NCBI GenBank assembly: GCA_003552665.1
Contig: PUNW01000073.1
Coordinates: 1 to 32,289, forward strand
Direction: 5' to 3'
DNA: 32,289 bases
DNA from: Spirochaetaceae bacterium
Lineage (GTDB): Bacteria; Spirochaetota; Spirochaetia; DSM-27196; SLAA01
This document shows positions 1 through 10,047 of this stretch, piece after piece. The translations under genes and the position numbers were made by a program. The stretch's first letter is position 1. Each line of letters opens with the position of its first letter. Under the pieces are notes generated by a model. The model saw nothing but the letters and a program-made list of their open reading frames with translations. It had not been told where the DNA came from and made no database searches.

Positions 1-579
1 AGCGCGGAAGTGCCGGAGCGGTACTTCGCGTATCTGCGCAGCCGGGACGCGGGAATCCTGGAACCGGTGTTCGCGCACCACTATCACGACATAGTCAGTC
101 TCAGTTGGCTCTTCATAGCGATGGATGAGATCCTAAGGAGCCCGTGTAACTGTCTAAAACGGTCTGAGGTACCGTTCGATGCCGTGCAGGCGGCCGTCTG
201 GCTGCTCTCTGATCCTCGTGCTGCCGACCGGCGGTCTGAAGCCGAGGAGCTGTTGCGCGCGGTGCTCCGGGATGAGAACCGAGGCCGAGACGAACGGGTT
301 AAAGCGGGGCTACTCCTCGGAGCATGCCATAAGCGGGCCGAGCGGCGAAACGAAGCCGAACAGGTGTATCGATTGCTCTATGAGACATATCGTGATCCGC
401 GCGCGGCAATTGAGCTTTCGAAACAGCTCGAGCACAACCGCCGGAACCCGGAAGCAGCTCTCGAGGTTCTGGAAGCAATCGACCTGCAGGGTTGTCCAGG
501 TGGTGTCGTGGATGATATCGAATACCGGGCTCGACGGCTTGTCCGCAAGCGAGATCGACGCGGAGCCTTAGGTAGCTGA
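1..579 (+). CDS. C-terminal part of RNase H-like/YprB-type exonuclease domain protein with TPR-like tail (5' truncated by window)
   Basis: Frame open from base 1; 'YLRSRDAGILEPVFAHHYHDIVSLSWL' resembles the final catalytic motif (HNxxDxxSL) of YprB-type RNase H-like proteins, followed by helical repeats. Confidence 0.55.
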   Translation, partial: SAEVPERYFAYLRSRDAGILEPVFAHHYHDIVSLSWLFIAMDEILRSPCNCLKRSEVPFDAVQAAVWLLSDPRAADRRSEAEELLRAVLRDENRGRDERVKAGLLLGACHKRAERRNEAEQVYRLLYETYRDPRAAIELSKQLEHNRRNPEAALEVLEAIDLQGCPGGVVDDIEYRARRLVRKRDRRGALGS

Positions 580-632
580 CCTCCCGGGGGCTCCGCTTCG
601 CGTGTCGACCGCTCCTGACCGCTCTCGGCCTG

Positions 633-2150
633 CTATTGCCGCATCCTGAGCTGGAGAGCACGCAGATAGACGCGCTCGTACTCGCGGGAGGCGTGGCGCC
701 AGCTGAAGTCCTGCCGCATTCCTCGTCGTCTCATCGCGTCGAGCTTGGCGGGTTCACCGTGGTATGTAGCGATGGCGCGCTCAACCCCGTGTTGAATCCC
801 GGACGGGTTTGAGCTGTCAAGAAAAAAACCAGTGCCGTTGCCGGACGGGTCGTCCGCATCTACGATGCTGTCGCGTAGGCCCCCGGTTGCGGTGGCAATC
901 GGTAGTGTCCCGTAGCGCAGACTGTACATCTGGTTCAGGCCGCAAGGCTCGTAGCGGGACGGCATCAGGAAGAAGTCGCTTGCCGCTTCAATGAGGTGAG
1001 CCAGTTGCTCGTCGAACATGCGTTCGTATACCATGTTCGGGTGACGGTCTGCGAGCTCGGCGAGGCCCTGTTCGTAGTGCGGATCGCCGGTTCCGAGTAT
1101 CACAAACTGCAGATCGTGTTCGCGCAACAGATGCGGTAAGCATCCATAACCGGGCCCGACCAGCTCCGCAATACCCTTCTGGTCAACCAAACGTGTAATC
1201 ATCCCGATCAGGGGGACATCAGCGTGCGCGGGCAGATGGTATCGTTTCTGAAGCGCTGCTTTGCACTCGCTCTTTCCGCGCAGATCCTCAGCGTCGAATC
1301 GTGCCGGGATGAGCTCGTCGTTTTCGGGACTCCAGAGAGTCACATCGATGCCGTTGAGAATGCCAAACAGGTCGCTCGACCGTTCGCGCAGCACCCCGTC
1401 CAGTCCGAATCCGTGCTCCGGTTGCTGGATCTCGCGCGCATAGGAGGGCGAAACTGTTGTAACGAGTTCGGCACAGAGAATTCCGGCCTTCAGTGTGTTT
1501 ACCCGGCCGAAGTACTCGAGACCGACGCGCTCTACCTCGCCCGGATTCAGCGGCAGGTGACGAAGAGCTTCCAAGGGAAACACGCCCTGATAGCCGAGGT
1601 TGTGAATGCTGAAGACCCCTGCGGTTTCGTCGAACGGTCGGATGTTTTCAACCGTCTTAAGGTAAATCGGAACCAGCGCTGCCGGCCAGTCATGCGCGTG
1701 CATCACGTCCGGATACCAATTGAGCTTGCGGCAGAGTTGGAATGCGGCGCGGCACAGCAGGCCGAAGCGCAGCAGGTCTTCGCCTGATTCGCTGCCCCCC
1801 GGACGCGCATAAATGGCATCGCGTCCGAACAGTTCCAGATGCTCGATCATGTATACCCGGACCGGCAGTGTTTGTTCCTCCCGTGGTAGGCAGGATTCCA
1901 GAATCTCGGTCCAGTACTCGCCACGGGCCATTCGAATCCCCAGCGGTCCGGCAATCGGCTCGGCGTTGTCGCGATCCGTGTCGGCATAGCGCGGAATTAC
2001 CAGGCGTACATCATGCCCCAGGCGCGCGAGCTCGGCGGCCAAGGCCGGAACTGCATCGGCAAGTCCTCCAACCTTGGCGAACGGGCTCGCTTCGCTGCTG
2101 ATCATCAGAATACGCATCGGCGGGGCGGCGAAGTCGATTGGTGTGTTCAT
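633..2150 (-). CDS. glgA: Glycogen synthase (ADP-glucose type, GT5)
   Basis: MRILMISSEASPFAKVGGLADAVPAL; HAHDWPAALVP; PSRYEPCGLNQMYSLRYGTLPIATATGGLRDSI. ATG at 2150 preceded by GGGGAGA. Confidence 0.95.
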   Translation of the reverse strand: MNTPIDFAAPPMRILMISSEASPFAKVGGLADAVPALAAELARLGHDVRLVIPRYADTDRDNAEPIAGPLGIRMARGEYWTEILESCLPREEQTLPVRVYMIEHLELFGRDAIYARPGGSESGEDLLRFGLLCRAAFQLCRKLNWYPDVMHAHDWPAALVPIYLKTVENIRPFDETAGVFSIHNLGYQGVFPLEALRHLPLNPGEVERVGLEYFGRVNTLKAGILCAELVTTVSPSYAREIQQPEHGFGLDGVLRERSSDLFGILNGIDVTLWSPENDELIPARFDAEDLRGKSECKAALQKRYHLPAHADVPLIGMITRLVDQKGIAELVGPGYGCLPHLLREHDLQFVILGTGDPHYEQGLAELADRHPNMVYERMFDEQLAHLIEAASDFFLMPSRYEPCGLNQMYSLRYGTLPIATATGGLRDSIVDADDPSGNGTGFFLDSSNPSGIQHGVERAIATYHGEPAKLDAMRRRGMRQDFSWRHASREYERVYLRALQLRMRQ

Positions 2151-2224
2151 TGCTCTCCCCAATACCGGTATCGGCTCGTTTTATCTGTGCGTTAGGAAGG
2201 CCACTCACCCGCAGCCGGAAACGC

Positions 2225-3097
2225 TCAGTGATAGTAGCTGATCACGAACTCCTCACCTTGATCGAAACCGAGATTGCGATACATGCGGCGCGCGGCGTGG
2301 TTAGCTGTCTTCACGAACAGACAGACAGCCTTGCCGTCCTGACGGACCCGACGCATCAGGACGTCCATTAGCAGCGCGGCGACACCGAGGTTGCGATAGC
2401 GTGGGTCGGTGAAGACGCCGCCGATTTGGTCGTAGCGGAATCCGCGCGCATTTGTTCCGGCCTTAGCGATGGGAGTTCCTCCGACCTCGGCGACAAACAC
2501 CAGCTGTTGCTTGAGATCGGATCTGAGCTGCCGTCGTGTGGCCTCGGTATTCAAGACACGATTCGGCAAGAGTACTTCCTCGCGCTCATAGGCTATCTGC
2601 AACGGAAGCAGTTTGCGTGTATCGGTCGGACCGGCCCGGCGGATCTGCGGTTCCGGGTCCAGCCGAGTAGGGCGCTTCGAGATCGGTGGCCCTACGGCTC
2701 GCATCATGTAGTACTGCACCCGATGAAGCGGTGGGCTGTCGACCAGGCGCTCGAACGCGGCCACATCGGCGGCAAGGCCCATGAAGGTGAGATAGCGATT
2801 GCGCGCCGTGCGCAAGCGGGGGCCGAACTCCTCCGCCACTTCCTGTCGGTCTTCGGGCGCCAGAGAGCCGAGGACCGGATAGCAGAAGCCGAAAGCCGTT
2901 TCCAACAAGGCCGCCTGTATTGAAGCAGCTGCGTCCCCTGTGGTGTAGTAGTGAACCACAGCATTACGGCGAGCGGGCAGCCGCGGCTTACGGCCGTTGC
3001 GGAGCTGGGAGCTGAATCCGACGCAACTCCATTCGAGTGGACTGAGGAAGGCAACCAGCGGTTCGAGCAGCGAGGCGCCTGCTGTGTACCACGGCAT
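2225..3097 (-). CDS. GNAT-family N-acetyltransferase
   Basis: C-terminal 'IGGVFTDPRYRNLGVAALLMDVLMRRVRQDGKAVCLFVKTANHAARRMYRNLGF' acetyl-CoA binding motif. Confidence 0.8.
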   Translation of the reverse strand: MPWYTAGASLLEPLVAFLSPLEWSCVGFSSQLRNGRKPRLPARRNAVVHYYTTGDAAASIQAALLETAFGFCYPVLGSLAPEDRQEVAEEFGPRLRTARNRYLTFMGLAADVAAFERLVDSPPLHRVQYYMMRAVGPPISKRPTRLDPEPQIRRAGPTDTRKLLPLQIAYEREEVLLPNRVLNTEATRRQLRSDLKQQLVFVAEVGGTPIAKAGTNARGFRYDQIGGVFTDPRYRNLGVAALLMDVLMRRVRQDGKAVCLFVKTANHAARRMYRNLGFDQGEEFVISYYH

Positions 3098-3103
3098 GGA
3101 GCA

Positions 3104-5215
3104 CTATCCCCCGAGTGAAAATGCGAAGGGCAGCGTCCCTTTCGGTTCAAGCTCCCCTCGTAGTGCAGCGAAGCCCGCCTTAAAGGATTCCTGAGCGATT
3201 CCGTACACCGCAACGGCAGCGTCGATCCAGTCGTGATCGGCGATATAGGCGGGCGTCAGGGTGGACAGCACGATCACGGTCCCGTCGTGTTCGCGCAGCA
3301 GCTCGAGCAACTCCCCGGTGGCCGGGCTGGTAAGGCAAAACACAATCACATCATAGCGCGACGCCGTGTTGCGAATCGCTTGACGGTCGGAGGCGGCGAC
3401 GTCGTGAAACGCCGAACGCAGGCGCAGAGTGTCAGCTCCGGGATAGTGTGTGAGTCCTTCGCGCAGAAACGAGCGATTGCCGCCCACCAGCAGCATCCGC
3501 GAACCCGCGTCGGCCTCCAGCGGCAGCGAGCCTTCCCGCAGCATCGTAACGCTTCGCGCAGCGTGGTCGAAAAAGAACTCCCGTCCGAGGCGGTCCGGGA
3601 TCCTCCATGCGAGCTCATAGGAGTGCGGTTGGAGCGTCACCCGATACTCGTCGCGCAGGTACTCCAGCTTAGTGCGCAGTATGCGCCTGATTGAACTGTC
3701 CAGCCGCTCCCGGAACTCCGGATTGTCGCGGTACTCGGAGTAGACGGTCCGCCAGACCTCGCCGTTGAGCGCCGGCGTCTCCGACAGCATTACCATATCG
3801 GCACCGGATTTCAGTGCCTCGAGCGTCAGCTCACCGAAGCTGAGATTACTGCGCCGCTCGTAGCTGCGCGCACCGACCATCTGCAGGTCGTCGGTGATCA
3901 TCAATCCCTGAAACCCGAGCTCTTCGCGCAGCAGTGTTACGTTGAAAAACCGCGATAGCGAAGCCGGCAGGTAGGGCTCGATGATGTTCGGAAAACTGAG
4001 ATGCCCGCTCATGACCGCCGGCACCGATTCCCGGATTAGGTACTCAAACGGCACCAGCTCCCGTTCCCGCAGGCTCTCCAGGTCGTCATCGAGAACCGGC
4101 AGGATGCCGTGTGAATCTCCGGAAGCATTTCCGTGACCGGGAAAATGCTTGGCTGTGGCAATCACACGGTTTTGTTCCAGTCCCCGAAAGAACGCATTGC
4201 CCAGTATAGCCGTCTGTATCGGGTCGTCGGAGAACGCTCGTGAGCCGATAACGTGCGCTTCGGGATTGGTGTATACATCGACGGTTGGGGCGAAGTTCAT
4301 GTTGATACCGAGCGCTCGCAGCTCTCGGCCGATGTAATAACCGCTGTGATAGGCGTCATCGGGGCGACCGGTGGCCCCGATCGCCATATTGCCCGGAGTT
4401 CTGGAGGTGCTGCCCCGCACATGACGCACCCACCCCCCCTCCTGATCCGTGGCGGTAAACAGCGGAACGGCGTGCGCGGCTGTGAGTGCAGCGTCCTGCA
4501 TGGTTCTGATTGAGTCGGTCAGTACGGCAAGATCATCCGCATTCCACCCGAATACCTTCACCCCGCCGAGCCCCCGCTGTGAAATCCAATCCATAATCCG
4601 CCGGCTCGGCTCTACGCCCTGCCAGCCCAACAGGAAGACCTGCGCCACTCGTTCTTCATCGGTCATGGCTTCCATCAGTGCGGAGACGACATCGGTAGCG
4701 CTACCCGGCTGCCAAAAGGCGGGCAGGGCCTGCGCTGAGCGCTCGCCACTTTCCTGGTCGCCGAGCCGGCGCGTCACCTGCGCCGGCAGAGACGGTGCGG
4801 TCGGCAAAACATGGGTTACCGCTGCTCGCCCGGCAAGGTCTGCCGAAGCGTCAATCGGTTGCGGCGACTGTGAGGTGCTCGGCACCGTTTCACGCTGGGA
4901 TCGCGCGCCGGCCGGACTATCGGCCCTGGTGTTACCCCCTATGCCTGAAGGGTTCCCGCCCGCTTGAGGGGGCGCTACTTGCGGCGTCGGCGGCTGATCG
5001 CCCGAGCGAGCCTGCTCGACGGGGCCGTCGATCGACATTCCTACGAGCATGACGACGGCGGTCAACACCGCGGCAATCGTGAGCGAGACAAGCGTCACCC
5101 GCGGCCCGGTCGCGATCGCAGCACGCCACATCCTGGTACATAGGTCCCGGTGATCACTCGTGAGTTTTCTCATGGACACGGGCGCAGTATAACCCACTTT
5201 GGCGCTGCGAGCCAC
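3104..5215 (-). CDS. Glycoside hydrolase family 3 (beta-N-acetylhexosaminidase-like), N-terminal membrane anchor; start may be 5173
   Basis: KHFPGHGNASGDSH motif, 'MITDDLQM', N-terminal hydrophobic segment VTLVSLTIAAVLTAVVMLVG. Confidence 0.85.
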   Translation of the reverse strand: MARSAKVGYTAPVSMRKLTSDHRDLCTRMWRAAIATGPRVTLVSLTIAAVLTAVVMLVGMSIDGPVEQARSGDQPPTPQVAPPQAGGNPSGIGGNTRADSPAGARSQRETVPSTSQSPQPIDASADLAGRAAVTHVLPTAPSLPAQVTRRLGDQESGERSAQALPAFWQPGSATDVVSALMEAMTDEERVAQVFLLGWQGVEPSRRIMDWISQRGLGGVKVFGWNADDLAVLTDSIRTMQDAALTAAHAVPLFTATDQEGGWVRHVRGSTSRTPGNMAIGATGRPDDAYHSGYYIGRELRALGINMNFAPTVDVYTNPEAHVIGSRAFSDDPIQTAILGNAFFRGLEQNRVIATAKHFPGHGNASGDSHGILPVLDDDLESLRERELVPFEYLIRESVPAVMSGHLSFPNIIEPYLPASLSRFFNVTLLREELGFQGLMITDDLQMVGARSYERRSNLSFGELTLEALKSGADMVMLSETPALNGEVWRTVYSEYRDNPEFRERLDSSIRRILRTKLEYLRDEYRVTLQPHSYELAWRIPDRLGREFFFDHAARSVTMLREGSLPLEADAGSRMLLVGGNRSFLREGLTHYPGADTLRLRSAFHDVAASDRQAIRNTASRYDVIVFCLTSPATGELLELLREHDGTVIVLSTLTPAYIADHDWIDAAVAVYGIAQESFKAGFAALRGELEPKGTLPFAFSLGG

Positions 5216-5319
5216 CCCGACGACCCCGGGCTTGCGGTGCTGCGCACTGTCGGAAACCGCTTGGCCCCGCCTACCGTCCCAACCGGTGACGCTCCCGGCT
5301 TTATTCGAGGCCGAAATCA

Positions 5320-5327
5320 GCCGATAA
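5320..5327 (+). promoter_or_regulatory. Candidate sigma-28 -10 element (GCCGATAA) upstream of flgN
   Basis: Exact GCCGATAA about 33 nt before the flgN ATG; the -35 position (ttattcga) matches poorly. Confidence 0.4.
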
Positions 5328-5359
5328 ACTAGTCGAAACGGAGTCGAGGAGGCCTAAGC

Positions 5360-6034
5360 ATGGCGTTACGCAAGCGTATGCGGGAGTTTAAGGACACGAT
5401 GGATGCGCAGATTGGGCTGCTCGACCAGGTCGCGGCGAAGCAGGAAGATCTGCGTACGCACCTGGTGGAACGGAACTGGCCCAGCCTCGACGGTGTTATC
5501 AAGGAGCTGGAGCGTATTTCGACCGAAATCGCGCGCGTCGAAGACCGCCGTGTGGGTCTGCAGAGGGAGATTGCCGCGGTGGGCGAGGTCGGTAAGGCCG
5601 AAGACGCGGGCCAAAGCGGTGACACCGGCAACCTCGCCAAAGACGGCGCCAACGACCTGGAAGACGCCGACAGGGATGGGGATCCTCGCACCGGCAACGC
5701 CGGTGGGGAGTCGAGCAGCGAAACCGTCGAGGATGAGGCGGTGATGTTCGCGGCGCTCCGCGGCGATAGGGCTCCGGGAATCAAGGCGATCCTGCGCCGT
5801 TGTAACGATGAGGAGCGGCGGGAGCTCAACGACGCGTTTCGTCGTCTCAAGATCGCGGTGCTGCGAGTACAAGCCGGAGCGCGCGGAATCCGCTCGTATA
5901 CCACCGAAGCCGCAGAGACGACCCGTGATATTCTCCACGAGCTGTTCCCCGGCGATACCCAGGGTCAATATTCGCGTGACGGGGAAAAACGACACGGCAC
6001 ACAGCGCGCGCTGATTCTCGACCACACGCTCTGA
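5360..6034 (+). CDS. flgN: FlgN-like flagellar export chaperone
   Basis: Helical N-terminus (RMREFKDTMDAQIGLLDQVAAKQEDLRTHLVERNW) and position directly upstream of flgK; GAGGAGG RBS. Confidence 0.65.
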   Translation: MALRKRMREFKDTMDAQIGLLDQVAAKQEDLRTHLVERNWPSLDGVIKELERISTEIARVEDRRVGLQREIAAVGEVGKAEDAGQSGDTGNLAKDGANDLEDADRDGDPRTGNAGGESSSETVEDEAVMFAALRGDRAPGIKAILRRCNDEERRELNDAFRRLKIAVLRVQAGARGIRSYTTEAAETTRDILHELFPGDTQGQYSRDGEKRHGTQRALILDHTL

Positions 6035-6058
6035 GACTCCGAAACCGGGAGTACCGCT

Positions 6059-7933
6059 ATGCAATCCACCTTTTCGGGCATAGAGATCGGCAAACGCAGC
6101 CTGCTTGCGCACAATCGGGGGCTGAGCACGATCGGGCACAACCTCTCGAACGCATCGACCGAAGGCTACAGCCGGCAGCGCGTTGACCTGGAGACGTTCC
6201 ATCCGTTGGCGCGTGCTCAGCTCAACCGTCCGCATCGTCCCGGACAACTCGGGCAGGGGGTCGAGGTGGCGCGGATCGAGCGTGTCAGGGATATGTTGCT
6301 CGAAGGCCGCATCGTTTCGCAGAGCAGTCGCGAAGCGTACTGGGGCGAGCGCGAGCGCTTTACGCTTATGGTAGACCAAGTCTACAACGAACCAACCGAA
6401 CACTCGGTGCGCGACATGATGGACCGCTTCTGGGATTCATGGCAGGAGCTGTCCATCTATCCGGAGCAGACCGCCGCGCGCGAGCAGGTGCGCGAACGCG
6501 GCGAGGCACTGATCGAGGGAATCAAGCAGCGCAACCGCGGTCTCAACGAGATACGGGTGATGCTCGAGGACGAGATTCGCGGCAAAGTCCGTGAGGTGAA
6601 CGAAATCGGCCGTGAGATCGCCGAGTTGAATCTGGAGATTACTAAATCAAAGGCAGCCGGTGACAACCCGAACGACCTGCTCGATCGCCGGGATCTGCTG
6701 GTAGAGAAGCTCTCGACGTTCGTAAATGTCACCACCGAGGACCGCAATCCGCAGGAGTTCACCGTTCACACCGGGGGACACCGCCTTGTGCAGGGTGGGA
6801 TCGTTCGCGAGTTCGAGACCGTCCCGGAGCCGGAAAACCAGGGCTTTTCACGCGTCACGTGGAGGCATAGCGGCGAAGACGTGGAGCTTCGATCGGGAGC
6901 GCTTGCAGCTCTCGTTGAGCTCCGTGATGAGGACCTGCGGGGCGAGTTGCAGAGCCTCGACAACATGACGATCAACTTCATCGATCTTGTAAACGAGATT
7001 CACCGCGATGCCTATGGAATGGACGGGGAAACCGGACGTGATTTCTTCGTCGAGTATCCGGCGGTTCTGAACGTACTCGGAGACTATGACCGCACCGGTG
7101 ACGGGGCCTTCGATCATACCTACTTGTTTCGTCTCACGGGTACCAACGAGCTCGATGCGCAGCCGCAGATCGGAATCGAAGGCACAATGACGTTATCCGG
7201 GCCGGAACAGAATATCGAGATTCAGTACCACCCCACAGACACGGTGGAAGACGTTATCGCGCGCATCAACACCAGCAGCTCCGAAGTCACCGCGCGTCTC
7301 GATCGAAACAACCGTCTCAGTTTGAAGGCTACTCCTGCGGCGGAAATCGAGGACCCGGATTTCGTGATCCGTCATGTCGAGGATAGCGGCCAGTTTCTCG
7401 CCGGATACGCCGGGCTTCTCGCCGGAAGCGGTTCGGACAATGCCTACCGCTACGATGAGCCGAACATGACCGAGATGTTGACCGCCGATGCGGGGTTTCA
7501 GGTGGCACCCTTGAACAACCCCTCGGGCTGGATGCGGCTCAACCGTGAGATAGAACGCGACGTCACCAAGATCGCCGCTTCGTTCGGAACGGCAGGGAGA
7601 CCGGGCGAGCCGGGTGACGGCAGTGCAGCACAGCAGATAGCACAGCTGCGCCACCGGCCGGTGATGGTCGGTCATGACAATACGTTCGACGACTATTTCG
7701 CCGACAGTGCGGCTTCGGCCGGCCTGGCGGCGCAGGAAGCGCGCTCCACGCTTGATACCCAGAACGCGATTGCCAAGAATCTGCGTGATTTGCGTGACTC
7801 AATCAGCGGCGTGAATATCGATGAAGAGCTTGCCCAGATGATCAAGTTCCAGCACGCATACACCGCCGCGGCGCGCTATATCACCCAGGTAGACCGCATG
7901 CTGGATACAATCATCAACAGGATGGGTGTCTAA
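6059..7933 (+). CDS. flgK: Flagellar hook-associated protein 1
   Basis: MQSTFSGIEIGKRSLLAHNRGLSTIGHNLSNASTEGYSRQRV; C-term GVNIDEELAQMIKFQHAYTAAARYITQVDRMLDTIINRMGV. Confidence 0.97.
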   Translation: MQSTFSGIEIGKRSLLAHNRGLSTIGHNLSNASTEGYSRQRVDLETFHPLARAQLNRPHRPGQLGQGVEVARIERVRDMLLEGRIVSQSSREAYWGERERFTLMVDQVYNEPTEHSVRDMMDRFWDSWQELSIYPEQTAAREQVRERGEALIEGIKQRNRGLNEIRVMLEDEIRGKVREVNEIGREIAELNLEITKSKAAGDNPNDLLDRRDLLVEKLSTFVNVTTEDRNPQEFTVHTGGHRLVQGGIVREFETVPEPENQGFSRVTWRHSGEDVELRSGALAALVELRDEDLRGELQSLDNMTINFIDLVNEIHRDAYGMDGETGRDFFVEYPAVLNVLGDYDRTGDGAFDHTYLFRLTGTNELDAQPQIGIEGTMTLSGPEQNIEIQYHPTDTVEDVIARINTSSSEVTARLDRNNRLSLKATPAAEIEDPDFVIRHVEDSGQFLAGYAGLLAGSGSDNAYRYDEPNMTEMLTADAGFQVAPLNNPSGWMRLNREIERDVTKIAASFGTAGRPGEPGDGSAAQQIAQLRHRPVMVGHDNTFDDYFADSAASAGLAAQEARSTLDTQNAIAKNLRDLRDSISGVNIDEELAQMIKFQHAYTAAARYITQVDRMLDTIINRMGV

Positions 7934-9180
7934 TGTACCGGATCAGTACCAACCTGAGCAACGATAACTCGCAATACCATATGCGTATTCGTGAGCATCG
8001 TATGAACGAGAAGCAGAATCAGATTGCCTCGCAGTCACGGATTCAGAATCTGCGCGATAACCCGTTATCGGCGGCGCACAGCACTCGCTACAAGAGCTAT
8101 CTTACCCGGCTGGAGCGGTACGCCGACAACGCCGAGCACGTCAAAAACAAGCATGAGACGGCCGAGGGCTACGTGCGGCAGCAGGTCGACATGCTCCAGC
8201 GCATTCGCGAGCTGGCGGTTCAGGGTGCGCACGGAACGTACGCGCGTGAGGATCTGGCCGCGATGGCGGTTGAGGTCGACGAGCTCCTGCGTGAGATGGT
8301 GGAAGTGGCCAACGCCCGTGACGGTGACGGTACGGCGATATTCGCCGGAACGCGGACCGCGAGCCAAGCGTTTCGCGCAGTCCACGGAAACGTCCCCGGT
8401 GCCGATCGTGAGCTCATCACCGATGTCGAGTACCTTGGGAACATCGAGACGAAGCGGGCCGAAGTGAGCGAAGGCTCGTTGGTTGACCTCAACCATCCCG
8501 GTAACCGGATGTTCTGGGCCGAACGCCAGGTGATTGCCTCGGAACTGGAGGCAACTCCGTATCAGGTCCAGCAAGACAGCAGCATCTTCATTAACAACGA
8601 GGAGATTCGGCTGACCGCGGGGGACAGCGTCAGCGCGATCATTGCGAAGATCAACGATTCAGGGGCACCGGTGCGCGCGAGGCTCGACCCGGTGATGGAC
8701 TCGCTCGTACTAGAAGGCACCTCACCGCAACAGCTGTGGATCGAGGAGGACCCTGACTCCACGGTACTGCAGGACCTTGGAATCCTCGACCCTCAGGGGG
8801 GGCGCCCGCCCCACAATCTAGCCGGCGACGCGCGGGTTTCCGGCGGGTCGCTGTTCGATATGGTTATAGCGCTGCGTGACAACCTGTTCGCCGGTAATCA
8901 GGAGCAGATCGGCAGCGGCGTACTGCGTGGCATCGATCAGGGGTTCGACAATCTCAACGGAAATCTCGGGCGCCTGGGGGCGCAACACTCGCGGCTGCAG
9001 CATACCTTTCGCCGGTTGGAATACGAGAAGCCGGTTTATCAGGACCGGTTGTCGAAGGAACGGGATATCGACATGGCTGAGGCCGTGACCGATCTGCGTA
9101 TGCTCGAACACACGCACCGGGCCGCGACCGCGGTTACCGCGCGTATCATTCAGCCCACGTTGCTGGATTTTCTCCGGTAG
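7933..9180 (+). CDS. flgL: Flagellar hook-associated protein 3
   Basis: MYRISTNLSNDNSQYHMRIREHRMNEKQNQIASQSRIQNLRDNP; flagellin-like C-term; TAATG overlap with flgK. Confidence 0.95.
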   Translation: MYRISTNLSNDNSQYHMRIREHRMNEKQNQIASQSRIQNLRDNPLSAAHSTRYKSYLTRLERYADNAEHVKNKHETAEGYVRQQVDMLQRIRELAVQGAHGTYAREDLAAMAVEVDELLREMVEVANARDGDGTAIFAGTRTASQAFRAVHGNVPGADRELITDVEYLGNIETKRAEVSEGSLVDLNHPGNRMFWAERQVIASELEATPYQVQQDSSIFINNEEIRLTAGDSVSAIIAKINDSGAPVRARLDPVMDSLVLEGTSPQQLWIEEDPDSTVLQDLGILDPQGGRPPHNLAGDARVSGGSLFDMVIALRDNLFAGNQEQIGSGVLRGIDQGFDNLNGNLGRLGAQHSRLQHTFRRLEYEKPVYQDRLSKERDIDMAEAVTDLRMLEHTHRAATAVTARIIQPTLLDFLR

Positions 9181-9198
9181 TGCAGGGTAGAGTCTATT

Positions 9199-9657
9199 AT
9201 GGGTAGGGAGATGCAGATCAACACAAAGCCGTTTGGCTCGATCATGGTTGAGGAACGACAGATAATCACGTTTCCGAGCGGTATCTTCGGTTTCGAACAG
9301 CACACGCGTTTCGCCTTGCTGGACGCAAGCCAGGCACCGTTCTATTGGCTGCAAAGCGTTCACGCTGTGAATCCGGCTTTTTTGTTGATAAACCCCTACC
9401 TGTTCCGTCCGGATTACCTACTCGAGATCCCGGATACGGATTACGAGGAGCTCGGTCGCCCTCCTCAGGAGGAAATTCTCGTGTTTGCGATCGTGACGGT
9501 GCCGGAGCGGCCGGAGGAGCTGACCGCAAACCTGCAGGGTCCGCTGGTGATCAACCGCAAACAACGGATCGCGAAGCAGAGTATTCATCGCGACGGCCGC
9601 TGGCATACCAAGCACCGTATTCTCGAAGAAAGCCCACAGGCGGTAAGAACGCGATAA
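9199..9657 (+). CDS. fliW: Flagellar assembly factor FliW
   Basis: [32 protein letters not shown]...[14 protein letters not shown]; adjacent to csrA. Confidence 0.95.
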   Translation: MGREMQINTKPFGSIMVEERQIITFPSGIFGFEQHTRFALLDASQAPFYWLQSVHAVNPAFLLINPYLFRPDYLLEIPDTDYEELGRPPQEEILVFAIVTVPERPEELTANLQGPLVINRKQRIAKQSIHRDGRWHTKHRILEESPQAVRTR

Positions 9658-9995
9658 TGCTTGTATTGGCCCGGAAGCTGCACGAATCAATTCGAATCGG
9701 CGATGAGATCGAGGTCTCGGTGGTCGAGATCAAGGGCGACCAGGTGAAGCTCGGTATCAAAGCGCCCCCGCGAATCACCGTGCACCGCCAGGAGGTGTAC
9801 GAAGCTATTCAGCGTGAGAACGTTAGTGCGGCAGAGGCCGAGCCCAGCCGTGTTCCATCGCTCGAAGGAGTGCTCAACCAGCCCCAGCCGGACGAGCCGA
9901 ATCAGCCGCAGCGGAAGGCGGCGCCGGGAAAACCGGGCAAACAGGAAAAACCGGGCAAACGGAGCAACTCGGGCGGGTCGAGCGAACGGCCGTAA
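9657..9995 (+). CDS. csrA: Carbon storage regulator CsrA with long low-complexity C-terminal tail
   Basis: [61 protein letters not shown] overlaps the fliW stop (TAATG). The supplied ORF (9345-9995) begins far upstream of this start. Confidence 0.95.
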   Translation: MLVLARKLHESIRIGDEIEVSVVEIKGDQVKLGIKAPPRITVHRQEVYEAIQRENVSAAEAEPSRVPSLEGVLNQPQPDEPNQPQRKAAPGKPGKQEKPGKRSNSGGSSERP

Positions 9996-10047
9996 AGTGC
10001 CGCATCGCGTTCAGTCTCGATCGTTCAATATACCGGGTTACGTTCCC

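Noticed and set aside
1224-1787. 187-aa plus-strand ORF within glgA
   Set aside because: Antisense to conserved glgA catalytic regions; no family resemblance.
2162-2171. ATACCGGTAT palindrome upstream of glgA
   Set aside because: A single 10-bp palindrome without an identifiable promoter context; expected by chance at this scale.
5366-6403. 345-aa minus-strand ORF antisense to flgN/flgK
   Set aside because: Overlaps convincing flgN and flgK codons in full; shadow ORF.
8065-8072. TTATCGGC inside flgL as a minus-strand sigma-28 promoter
   Set aside because: No matching -35 element and no minus-strand gene nearby.
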